A DNA stretch of 20,949 nucleotides from CBDFLD01 sp965249005 (GTDB lineage: Bacteria; Acidobacteriota; UBA6911). Shown piece by piece: positions 5,856-12,682 of the stretch. The position numbers were made by a program, and so were the translations under genes. Below the pieces are notes generated by a model that was given only the letters and a program-made list of their open reading frames with translations, made no database searches and had not been told where the DNA came from. Numbering within the stretch: the stretch's first letter is position 1; the number at the start of each line of letters is the position of its first letter. The DNA is taken from the NCBI GenBank assembly GCA_965249005.1, contig CBDFLD010000003.1, positions 1 to 20,949 on the forward strand. The letters are read 5' to 3'.

Positions 5856-7577
5856 ATGCATTTGGCAGTGTTACAAGATCCTGACCTCCTATCCGTCCAA
5901 GAAGCTCGAGACCTCGTCGAAAGATCGTTCAGCGCACAAGAAGAATACGAGAAGTATTCCCAGGCTCAGGTAGATTCAGCGGTCAAAAGCATTGCGCACG
6001 CTGCGGCTCGTGAGGCCCGGCGCCTCGCCGCACTGGCGGTCGAAGAAACCGGCTACGGCAATGAGCCAGACAAGGTTGCCAAGAATCTGTTTGTCGCAAA
6101 GAACGTTGCGGAGTACATCGCGCCCCTGCGGACGATCGGAGTCGTTTCCGAGGACCAAGAGAAAGGGATTACGGAAATCGCCGTTCCTATGGGCGTGGTT
6201 GCAGCTATCGTCCCGTCGACCAACCCGACATCCACAGCGATCTTCAAGTGCCTGATCGCCTTGAAGGCCGGCAACGGTGTCGTCGTTTCGCCCCATCCGG
6301 CAGCAAGACGCTGCATTCTCGAGTCGATAAGGGTTTGTGTCGCAGCCGCGGAGGAAAGCGGGCTCCCTCCAGGCTTGATCGCTTGTATGACTTTGCCGAC
6401 TCAGGAGGCAACCCAAGAGTTGATGCGGCATGCCAAGACCGCCATTATCCTGGCAACCGGGGGAGCGGGACTGGTGCGCGCCGCTTATAGCTCCGGGAAA
6501 CCAGCCTACGGAGTGGGTCCGGGAAATGTGCCGTCCTACATAGATCGAAGCGCAGACGTTGCACTGGCCGTTCGTAGAATCATGACGGGTAAGACGTTCG
6601 ACAACGGGACACTTTGTTCTTCCGAGCAGTCTGTGGTGGTGGATTCTGCCGTCGAAGCGACGGTGGCCGAGGAGTTCATAAAGAACAACGCCTACTTTTT
6701 ACTTCCGAAACAGGTCTCGAAAGTCGAGTCGATTGCGATCCAAGCCAACAAACGACTCAACTCGCAGATCGTGGGGAAGTCGGCGCAGTGGATTGCCCAA
6801 AAGGCCGGAATTGAGGTTCCCGGGAATACTCGAGCGCTCATTGCTCCATTGCATGGGGTTGGTAGCGATCATCCTCTGTCCTGTGAAAAACTCTCCCCAA
6901 TTCTCGGGTACTACACCGTCGAGGGTTGGCGGCAAGGATGTGAAAGATGCAAGGAGATCCTTGCCTATGGCGGAATGGGCCACACGCTTGCCATTCACTG
7001 CCAGGACCGGGAAATCGTCCGTGCGTTTGGTCTGGAAAAACCCGCGTTTCGAATATGTGTGAACACAGCGGCGACGCATGGTTCGATCGGACTCTCGACG
7101 AACCTACCTCCGTCGCTGACCCTTGGATGCGGGACCTACGGTAACAATATCACCACCGACAACATTACCCCACTTCATTTGGTGCAACTCAAGCGGGTGG
7201 CATGGGAATCCAAGCCTGTGGAGCCATCCGGGGAGATCGCCGGCTACGGCAAGCCCAACGAGACACGCGAGTCCGAAGACGTGCGGGAGACCCCTGTGAC
7301 ACCGTCACAGCTCGCCTCGATCGTCGATGAGTATTTGAGAACTCGCAACACCGCTTCCGTCGCCCCGCCGAAACGCGTGGAGCCTCAGGACGAGACGCGG
7401 CAAGAGACACCAGAATCGAAAAAGGCGACTGACCCCGAGCCAGTGGAGTTCGTTTCAGAAATGGACGTGCGCTCGGCCTTGCAGAAACAGAAAAAGATCT
7501 GCATCGGTCCCAAGACAATTGTCACACCCGCGGCACAGGAACTCGGAGCCGCTCACGAGATCTTCATTCGAGTTTGA
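5856..7577 (+). CDS. BMC-associated CoA-acylating aldehyde dehydrogenase (PduP/EutE-like) with C-terminal extension
   Basis: Oxidises a short aldehyde to acyl-CoA with NAD+ and CoA, the core step of aldehyde-handling microcompartments. The dehydrogenase core spans about residues 1-455 (from ATG 5856). It includes the nucleotide-binding part 'PSTNPTSTAIFKCLIALKAG', the Gly-rich 'ATGGAGLVRAAYSSGKPA', 'GVGPGNVPSYIDRSADVA' and the catalytic Cys at about 254 in 'TFDNGTLCSSEQS'. The protein is about 100 residues longer than PduP/EutE. After the core comes a Pro/Glu-rich linker containing an amphipathic helix ('PSQLASIVDEYLRTR', about 482-497) resembling a BMC encapsulation peptide. A compact C-terminal segment of about 45 residues ('SEMDVRSALQKQKK', 'IGPKTIVTPAAQELG') follows. 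ATG 5856 was chosen; TTG 5835 is in frame but lacks a ribosome binding site. It follows the BMC-H gene closely on the same strand. Acetaldehyde, propionaldehyde or lactaldehyde-derived substrates cannot be told apart here. Confidence 0.92.
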   Translation: MHLAVLQDPDLLSVQEARDLVERSFSAQEEYEKYSQAQVDSAVKSIAHAAAREARRLAALAVEETGYGNEPDKVAKNLFVAKNVAEYIAPLRTIGVVSEDQEKGITEIAVPMGVVAAIVPSTNPTSTAIFKCLIALKAGNGVVVSPHPAARRCILESIRVCVAAAEESGLPPGLIACMTLPTQEATQELMRHAKTAIILATGGAGLVRAAYSSGKPAYGVGPGNVPSYIDRSADVALAVRRIMTGKTFDNGTLCSSEQSVVVDSAVEATVAEEFIKNNAYFLLPKQVSKVESIAIQANKRLNSQIVGKSAQWIAQKAGIEVPGNTRALIAPLHGVGSDHPLSCEKLSPILGYYTVEGWRQGCERCKEILAYGGMGHTLAIHCQDREIVRAFGLEKPAFRICVNTAATHGSIGLSTNLPPSLTLGCGTYGNNITTDNITPLHLVQLKRVAWESKPVEPSGEIAGYGKPNETRESEDVRETPVTPSQLASIVDEYLRTRNTASVAPPKRVEPQDETRQETPESKKATDPEPVEFVSEMDVRSALQKQKKICIGPKTIVTPAAQELGAAHEIFIRV

Positions 7578-7647
7578 AAGGCCAATCGACGGGTTCCGTC
7601 GGAATTGCCACAGAGGCGGAGGCCGCGGTTTTTCGGGGAGGCCTCGT

Positions 7648-8313
7648 TTGGCGCATTGGATACCGCCGCAGGTGTTGCTTCGGATTGTCGCCTCGTCTTC
7701 CTGGTTCTCCAGCTTCGGCAAGGCCATAGACTTTTCTGCGAAGGCGCTGGACGGACCGGGACTGCTCGTCATCGCAATCGCGGATTCCTCTTTTCTTTCG
7801 ATCCCCGAAGCAAACGACCTCCTGATTGTTATCCTGTCGACGGGGCAGCCTTGGAGCCGAATGGCTTATTACGTAACGATGACCACGATCGGGTCTCTCC
7901 TGGGGTGCCTCATTCTCTATTCCGTCGGTCTCAAAGGGGGAAACTTGCTCTTGCGAAAAAAGTTTTCTCCCGAACGAGTCGATCTTGCCGAAAAAATGTT
8001 CAACAAGTATGGGTTGCTCGCCGTAGTGGTTCCTTCTCTGCTACCTCCGCCGACCCCACTCAAAGTGTTCGTGCTCGCCGCCGGCGCTTTTCGGCTTTCC
8101 TGGATCGGTTTCGTAGCGGCCATCGTGGTTGGACGCACGGTCCGGTATTCATTTTGGGGTGTCTTGGCCGTCCTCTACGGGGAATCCGTGCGGCACTACA
8201 TGGAGAACAATCTTCGGATGATTGGGCTTGGACTATTGGCTGTCTTGGTGACCCTAATTGTCGGCACGGCCATCCTACTGTATTGGCGCCGGCGCACACA
8301 CCGAGCTGAGTAG
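7648..8313 (+). CDS. DedA/VTT-family inner-membrane protein
   Basis: A 221-residue polytopic membrane protein of the VTT (SNARE-associated/DedA) type. It has hydrophobic stretches around 'GPGLLVIAIADSSFLSIPEA', 'MTTIGSLLGCLILYSVG', 'YGLLAVVVPSLLPPPTPLKV', 'GFVAAIVVGRTVRYSFWGVL' and a last helix 'LGLLAVLVTLIVGTAILLYW' before a basic tail. The Pro-rich 'LLPPPTPLKVFVLAAGAF' with the later 'GRTVRY' arginine matches the re-entrant-loop signature of the family. DedA proteins are linked to flipping polyprenyl phosphate or phospholipid carriers. TTG 7648 is the best start: GGGGAGG at 7635-7641 precedes it by 6 nt, and the residues before it in the longer frame are Arg/Gly-rich and not membrane-like. 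It lies 70 nt after the aldehyde dehydrogenase; whether it belongs to that transcript is unclear, and a role in the microcompartment is not implied. Confidence 0.8.
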   Translation: MAHWIPPQVLLRIVASSSWFSSFGKAIDFSAKALDGPGLLVIAIADSSFLSIPEANDLLIVILSTGQPWSRMAYYVTMTTIGSLLGCLILYSVGLKGGNLLLRKKFSPERVDLAEKMFNKYGLLAVVVPSLLPPPTPLKVFVLAAGAFRLSWIGFVAAIVVGRTVRYSFWGVLAVLYGESVRHYMENNLRMIGLGLLAVLVTLIVGTAILLYWRRRTHRAE

Positions 8314-8636
8314 CTGTCGAATTCTTCGTCAAGTGTCACTTCGAGTTTCAGCGACGCAATGGAAAAAGCAAGCTAGTGTCAATAACCGATGGCGACACAA
8401 TGAATTACAGCTCGTTGGGAAGCTTGGCCGTCCAATTGCCAGGTTTTCGATGGTGTAGCTCAGATACTGTGGACAATCGCCCTGAAGTTACTGAAATAGT
8501 TAAAGCTAGTAGCACAGCGGGTGATTGACAAGGGTGGTGCGGTTTGTTAGATTACGCGACTGGTCCTCGCAACCAACAGATTTTGAGCAGAAAACTCATA
8601 GGAAGTCTTGGAAACTGTGAATGGAAGCTAACGAAG
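8314..8636. other. Intergenic region with promoter only
   Basis: About 320 nt between the VTT gene and the LolB-like gene. I see no tRNA, no convincing short gene and no strong terminator. The only clear signal is the promoter at 8525-8553. The open frame extends upstream of 8637 to 8544, but those residues are not signal-peptide-like. Confidence 0.5.
8525..8553 (+). promoter_or_regulatory. Sigma70-type promoter for the Lol-like operon
   Basis: A perfect -35 TTGACA (8525-8530) and a -10 TAGATT (8548-8553) with the ideal 17-nt spacer. Transcription would start near 8560, giving a leader of about 75 nt before ATG 8637. It is the best promoter match in the window. Confidence 0.6.
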
Positions 8637-9542
8637 ATGAGTTGCGCGCCGCCGGTTCGGCCCCTCGTGATTTGCCTGTTGGTGGTAACGTTAAACTCGG
8701 CCTGCGGCATCAAGCGGCAAAGAGAGTTTGTGGTTTCGCCCAAGTTGCTAGCGGCTCGTACAGTTTCAGTGGAGGATCTGATCGATCAACTCGAGGCCAT
8801 CGAGAACCGTGTGAGCTCGTTATCGTCGTCGCGCTTAAAAATCACTTTTACTTCCGGAAAAGTCGAGAGCGGAAGGTTGCTGGAATATAAGAGCGCGCCC
8901 GGCTACGTGCTGCTTCGGAAGCCGGATTCGTTGCGGATGGTGGTACAAAACCCCATTACGAAAACGACGATCGTAGATCTTTCTTCCACCGGAGATGATT
9001 TCTCTCTGTGGTATCCAAGGGACAATAAATACTTCGAGGGGCACAACAGCGCTCGTGAGCTCGAGACCGACGGCGAGAATCCGACATTCACGGCACGACC
9101 CATACACATTTTTGAAGCCCTCGTGCCGCCCGAGGTGGATCTGCAGAATCGACGGTTGCGAATCGCGAGAGAGGAACAGCAAGATCTTCAGGCCAAGTAC
9201 TATGTCTTGTCGCTTTACGAGGACATAGGGGAAGTGCAATTGCGTCCTTTGAGGAAGCTCTGGATTGAGCGATCCGAGCTCGTGGTCGTGAAGCAGGAGA
9301 CCTTCGCGGCCGACGGCACGGTAGAAAGCGTAGTCAGATACTCCGATTTTGGCATGGCTGACGGAGTTCGACTCCCTTTCTCTGTTTCGATCGATCGCCC
9401 TGGGGATGGATACTCGCTCGATCTGAACTTCAAGGCCTGGAAATTGAATCCAGCGCTTGCGGATGATGCGTTTACGCTGAATCCGCCTCCCCGCGCCACC
9501 TTGGTACGACTGAAAGAGAAAAGAAGGAGTGAGGATCACTGA
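8637..9542 (+). CDS. Outer-membrane lipoprotein, LolB/DUF4292-like
   Basis: A 301-residue lipoprotein: signal 'PPVRPLVICLLVVTLNSAC' with a lipobox ending at Cys23. It is followed by a LolA/LolB-like half-barrel pattern ('LKITFTSGKVESGRLLEYKS', 'GYVLLRKPDSLRMVVQNPI', 'DDFSLWYPRDNKYFEG', 'LRKLWIERSELVVVKQETF', 'DGVRLPFSVSIDRPGDGYSL'). Proteins of this fold bind acyl chains of lipoproteins or lipids; in the Lol system LolB accepts lipoproteins from LolA and inserts them in the outer membrane. ATG 8637 puts the signal peptide at the N-terminus, while the frame extension to 8544 adds unlikely residues. The stop is followed within two bases by the ATG of an ABC permease, and LolA lies further down the same strand, so the context supports a LolB-like receptor role. 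Sequence alone does not prove LolB function, and the length is greater than in proteobacterial LolB. Confidence 0.75.
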   Translation: MSCAPPVRPLVICLLVVTLNSACGIKRQREFVVSPKLLAARTVSVEDLIDQLEAIENRVSSLSSSRLKITFTSGKVESGRLLEYKSAPGYVLLRKPDSLRMVVQNPITKTTIVDLSSTGDDFSLWYPRDNKYFEGHNSARELETDGENPTFTARPIHIFEALVPPEVDLQNRRLRIAREEQQDLQAKYYVLSLYEDIGEVQLRPLRKLWIERSELVVVKQETFAADGTVESVVRYSDFGMADGVRLPFSVSIDRPGDGYSLDLNFKAWKLNPALADDAFTLNPPPRATLVRLKEKRRSEDH

Positions 9543-9543
9543 A

Positions 9544-10644
9544 ATGGAAAGCTTGGTGGCTGCCAACATACGGTCCCGCCCGACGCGAACAATGATCAGC
9601 ATAACTGCGGTGGGCCTTGGCGTCGTCATGATGCTCATCATCGGCGGCATCGCAACCGGAACCCTGAACGACTATCTAGATCGCAACGTGAGTCTGGGGG
9701 CAGACTTTCTGTTGCAACCCGCCGGCGCGTCGATATTCACCTCCATTAGCCAAGGGGCGCTGCCGGTGAAGTTGGCTGACAAACTCTATGAGGTGCCAGG
9801 TGTCAGCATTGTAGCTCCGGTGCTGCTGAAATTCAGCATGGCTGAATTCGGGACTGTTTTCGGGATCGAACTCGAAAGCTACAACCGGTTTCCCGGTCGC
9901 TTGCGCATGGTCGCCGGCCGGGCAGTCTTGGAGGAAAACGAAGCGATCGTGGATGAGCTGTTTGCGGAAGCTCAGGGTGTGGGAGTCGGCGATACGCTGT
10001 CGCTTTTCAATCATGACTTCGTGGTTGCCGGCATTTGCAAGCCGGGGACAGTGGTTCGCGTCTTTGTGCCCTTAAAGACTCTGCAGGTCATGAATGGTGA
10101 CGTGGCCAGGGAGAAGGCCACAATGATGTTCATCAAGGCGGACAAAGAGGTAGGAGCGGAGGAGGTATACCGCCGCTTGAAGGAACGGTACCCGCAGCTG
10201 ACAATCACCCGCACCAACGATCGGAAGTCCATGCTGGCAAATACACAAGTCCCGGCCTTTCGGGAGTTCAAGCTCACCGTGGTTTTCATCTCGATGGTGC
10301 TCAGCTTCATGGTCATTTTGCTCGCCATGTACTCCACGATATTCGAGCGCACGCGCGAAATTGGGATTCTCAAATCTCTGGGTGCAACCCGAACCTTTAT
10401 CGTTGGATTGATACTCAAAGAGTCTGTTATCATATGTTTGTTAGGCGTGGTTTTTGGCATCGGTGCGAGCGCTGTGGTTCGTTTGGGGATCATTGCTACC
10501 TTTCCGACCTTGCAAGTCGCATGGTCGCTGGAGGGATTGGCAACTGCATCGCTCTTGGGATTGACCGGCGGTACTATTGGGGCTCTGTATCCTGCCTACC
10601 GGGCGTCCAGGCAGGACCCGGTGCAATCGCTGAGCTATGAATAA
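9544..10644 (+). CDS. ABC transporter permease, LolC/E-MacB (FtsX) type
   Basis: A 366-residue permease with the four-helix FtsX/MacB layout: one N-terminal membrane helix (about 17-40, 'ISITAVGLGVVMMLIIGGIA'), a large periplasmic domain (about 45-250) and three C-terminal helices. Between the second and third helix lies the conserved cytoplasmic coupling loop 'FERTREIGILKSLGATR'. The end 'GALYPAYRASRQDPVQSLSY' is the typical MacB-type C-terminus. It pairs with the ATPase starting 12 nt after its stop. The start ATG 9544 directly follows the lipoprotein stop; the in-frame GTG 9529 lies on top of the ribosome binding site AAGGAG and is unlikely. With LolA and a LolB-like protein adjacent, export of lipoproteins from the inner membrane is the best guess, probably as a homodimer since only one permease is encoded. 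Export of another lipophilic substrate is the alternative. Confidence 0.88.
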   Translation: MESLVAANIRSRPTRTMISITAVGLGVVMMLIIGGIATGTLNDYLDRNVSLGADFLLQPAGASIFTSISQGALPVKLADKLYEVPGVSIVAPVLLKFSMAEFGTVFGIELESYNRFPGRLRMVAGRAVLEENEAIVDELFAEAQGVGVGDTLSLFNHDFVVAGICKPGTVVRVFVPLKTLQVMNGDVAREKATMMFIKADKEVGAEEVYRRLKERYPQLTITRTNDRKSMLANTQVPAFREFKLTVVFISMVLSFMVILLAMYSTIFERTREIGILKSLGATRTFIVGLILKESVIICLLGVVFGIGASAVVRLGIIATFPTLQVAWSLEGLATASLLGLTGGTIGALYPAYRASRQDPVQSLSYE

Positions 10645-10656
10645 GCCGAATTCGTC

Positions 10657-11406
10657 ATGAATAGAATCAGTCCGACAGGTTCCAGAGACCCAAAAGAAAT
10701 GATTCGCACCGTTGGCCTCACGATGATCTATCGATCGGGCCATATCGATGTTTGTGCGTTGAGGGGGCTCAATCTGACCATTGCCGAAGGCGAATTCGTT
10801 GCGGTTGTGGGACCCTCTGGCTGCGGCAAATCGACGCTCTTGCATATTCTCGGGGGGTTGTTGCAACCGAGCGAAGGCCAGATTTTCATCGACGGGCAAG
10901 ATGTCGCGAGTCTGACGGATGCGGAGCGGACGGCCATTCGCCGACAGAAGATTGGGATCGTCTTTCAACGCTTCAATCTTCTTCCCACGCTCTCGGCGAG
11001 AGGGAACATCGAATTGGCCAAGCGCATCCATGGCAACGGATACGTCAACTCCAATGGTGCGAACAAGATCTTGGACATGCTGGGTTTGACCGACAAGATC
11101 CATTCGCGGCCCGCGGAGCTTTCGGGCGGGGAACAGCAGCGCGTCGCCATTGCCCGAGCCGTGATCAATCACCCTGCCGTAATCCTCGCAGACGAACCGA
11201 CGGGCAGCCTTGATTCTCAAAACTCGGGAACCGTCCTGCGGATGCTCAAGGAACTGAACAACGAGCTCAGGCAGACGATTGTTATGATTACGCACGATGA
11301 CGAAGCCGCTTCGATGGCGAATCGGATCATCGAAATGCGGGACGGTGAGATTCTACATCGTTCGCACCAATTCCTTTATGAGCCGGAATTCGAAGGGTTG
11401 TTTTGA
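10657..11406 (+). CDS. ABC transporter ATP-binding protein, LolD/MacB type
   Basis: A 249-residue nucleotide-binding subunit with Walker A 'GPSGCGKST', Q-loop 'VFQRFNLLPTLSA', signature 'LSGGEQQRVAIARA', Walker B 'VILADEPTGSLD' and H-loop 'MITHDDEAA'. The 'FQxFNLLPTLxA' and 'ADEPTGxLD' wording is the LolD/MacB/FtsE subfamily. It energises the upstream permease by ATP hydrolysis at the cytoplasmic face. ATG 10657 is used; ATG 10699 would begin just before the ABC fold ('MIRTVGLTMIYRSG') and is a reasonable alternative. The last codons (Gly-Leu-Phe-stop) lie inside the first copy of a 56-bp-period duplication that leads into the next gene. Confidence 0.92.
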   Translation: MNRISPTGSRDPKEMIRTVGLTMIYRSGHIDVCALRGLNLTIAEGEFVAVVGPSGCGKSTLLHILGGLLQPSEGQIFIDGQDVASLTDAERTAIRRQKIGIVFQRFNLLPTLSARGNIELAKRIHGNGYVNSNGANKILDMLGLTDKIHSRPAELSGGEQQRVAIARAVINHPAVILADEPTGSLDSQNSGTVLRMLKELNNELRQTIVMITHDDEAASMANRIIEMRDGEILHRSHQFLYEPEFEGLF

Positions 11407-11496
11407 AGACGACCGACAGGGAATGGCCAACTCGGCAAGGTTCATTTGAAGGGTTGTTTTGACGGCGACGAATAGGGAATGGCCAAACTCGGCAAG
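11392..11496 (+). repeat. Imperfect tandem duplication, about 49 bp, period 56
   Basis: GAAGGGTTGTTTTGA begins at 11392 and again at 11448. Each is followed by a similar GACGA segment, AGGGAATGGCCAA and CTCGGCAAG (copy 1 ends 11439, copy 2 ends 11496). Copy 1 contains the last codons and stop of the ATPase gene plus a near-copy of the next gene's start. Copy 2 contains a vestigial 'Gly-Leu-Phe-stop' and the real start at ATG 11479. A one-base difference (CCAA versus CCAAA) turns the copy-1 start into an eight-codon minigene (ATG 11423, TGA 11447-11449). Confidence 0.85.
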
Positions 11497-11664
11497 CTGC
11501 AGAAGATCCTCATTTGGTCCCATGAGCGGGGTTCCTTACCCTACGACATCATCTGCGTCCTAATTCTTGCGTTCATCTTCTTGGTTCCTCGCGGTTGCTT
11601 GATTTCGGAAGAGATTGCCGCGAACGATCCGCCGCACCAATCGGTGGACGAGATGGAGCCATGA
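11479..11664 (+). CDS. Small single-span membrane protein
   Basis: A 61-residue protein: a basic amphipathic start ('MAKLGKLQKILIWSHERGSL'), one membrane helix ('YDIICVLILAFIFLVP') and an acidic tail ('AANDPPHQSVDEMEP'). The basic side makes the N-terminus probably cytoplasmic. Small proteins with the 'ERGSLxYDxxCVLILAFIFLxPR' pattern are familiar to me as uncharacterised neighbours of envelope genes in Acidobacteriota; this is recollection, not a search result. The start is ATG 11479, preceded by AGGG at 11474-11477. It sits between the LolD-like ATPase and lolA on the same strand, so a partner or accessory role in that transport system is a fair inference, with no direct evidence. Confidence 0.7.
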   Translation: MAKLGKLQKILIWSHERGSLPYDIICVLILAFIFLVPRGCLISEEIAANDPPHQSVDEMEP

Positions 11665-11736
11665 CTGCTCGAGACCGAAAATTTGAAACTTCCACATGAT
11701 CGCAACATCTTACAGAGAGAAACGAGATAGAGGTAG

Positions 11737-12435
11737 ATGATGTCCAAATGCCGAGCCACGTTGCTCGTTTTCCTGTCTCTTGCACTCTGGGCACCTGTTT
11801 GCGGCCAATCGCGCGAGGCTGCCCTGGAGGGCGTCCTGGCACAGCTTGAAAAGGCAGGAAGCGATTTTTCGAACTTTTCGGCGGATTTCTCACAAAGAAA
11901 ATACACCGCGGTGCTCGAGGAGTTTGACCAGCCCGAATCAGGCAACTTCCTCTATGCCCGGGACAAGAATGGTTCGGCCATGCTCCGGCAAGAAGTAACG
12001 CGACCTGCATCACGTATTCTCACGATCAAGAGCGGGCGTGTCACGATGTTTCAGCCAGCCTTGAAATATGCGCAGATTATCAATCTCGGGCAAAATAAGG
12101 ACAAAGCAGAATACTTGGCGCTGGGCATCGGCCAATCGCCGCGCAAGCTCCAAGAAACCTTCGATCTGTCATACAGGGGAGTCGAAAAAGTCAATGGTGC
12201 TTCGTGTTCCATGCTGGAACTCCGACCCAAGGGTGCGGCGGCTGCCGCCTATTTTTCTTCGATCACCCTCTGGATCAAGGAATCGAACGGTGTGCCAGTG
12301 CGACAGAAACTGCTGGAACCGAGCGGGGATTATCTCATCGTGAACTTCAGCAATGAAAAGCTCAACGGCAAGGTCCCGGCGTCGAAGTTCGAACAGAAGC
12401 TCCCCAAGGGAGTGGAGTTGGTCTCGATAGGATGA
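11737..12435 (+). CDS. lolA: Periplasmic lipoprotein carrier LolA-like
   Basis: A 232-residue exported protein. The signal peptide 'ATLLVFLSLALWAPVCG' ends with probable cleavage before Gln24, leaving a soluble periplasmic protein rather than a lipoprotein. The LolA-type body contains 'FSNFSADFSQRKYTAVLEEF', 'ESGNFLYARDKNGSAMLRQE', 'ILTIKSGRVTMFQPALK', 'SSITLWIKESNGVPVRQKLL' and 'DYLIVNFSNEKLNGKVPASK', the alternating strands of the half-barrel that shields acyl chains. LolA ferries lipoproteins from the inner-membrane ABC exporter to the outer membrane. Two ATGs stand in tandem (11737 and 11740) after GAGG at 11731-11734. It ends the operon that also holds the LolB-like protein, permease and ATPase. 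Confidence 0.85.
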   Translation: MMSKCRATLLVFLSLALWAPVCGQSREAALEGVLAQLEKAGSDFSNFSADFSQRKYTAVLEEFDQPESGNFLYARDKNGSAMLRQEVTRPASRILTIKSGRVTMFQPALKYAQIINLGQNKDKAEYLALGIGQSPRKLQETFDLSYRGVEKVNGASCSMLELRPKGAAAAAYFSSITLWIKESNGVPVRQKLLEPSGDYLIVNFSNEKLNGKVPASKFEQKLPKGVELVSIG

Positions 12436-12682
12436 CGGGATGAACGGGATGTCGGGGAGCGACCCAAACTCTGTACCAGGAAGCACCTCGTGTTTTCGCA
12501 TCTTGCTTCACGCGATCCGAGGCCGCGCCGTAATCGTGAATCTCGATCTAGTGTAAGCTCGCGGGAGGTTTTGTCGGAGGCCTGGCTGGTGCTGAGGCCC
12601 GGTGGCAGGGAGATGCAGGCGCTCAGCCGGCGCGGTGAAATCCCGGAGAGCCAATTCTGGGAAGTCAGTTTTGAACTGACCT
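12436..12682. other. Spacer between converging genes with possible broken reading frame and a hairpin
   Basis: A short frame from ATG 12449 to TAA 12556 ('FRILLHAIRGRAVIVNLDL') is followed in another frame by sequence that reads like protein ('EVLSEAWLVLRPGGREMQAL', 'PESQFWEVSFELTFK', about 12568-12685). It could be a remnant or a frame-broken small gene, but I recognise no family. A perfect GTCAGTT-TTG-AACTGAC hairpin at 12664-12680 lies directly after the stop of the minus-strand gene and may help end one or both transcripts, although neither side has a good T-tract. Confidence 0.3.

Noticed and set aside
8835..9650. 271-codon minus-strand frame opposite the LolB-like gene
   Set aside because: The plus strand has a lipobox, beta-strand pattern, promoter and tight spacing to the permease; the minus frame is a compositional shadow.
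10441..11295. 284-codon minus-strand frame opposite the permease and ATPase
   Set aside because: The plus strand encodes unmistakable ABC motifs; the opposite frame has none.
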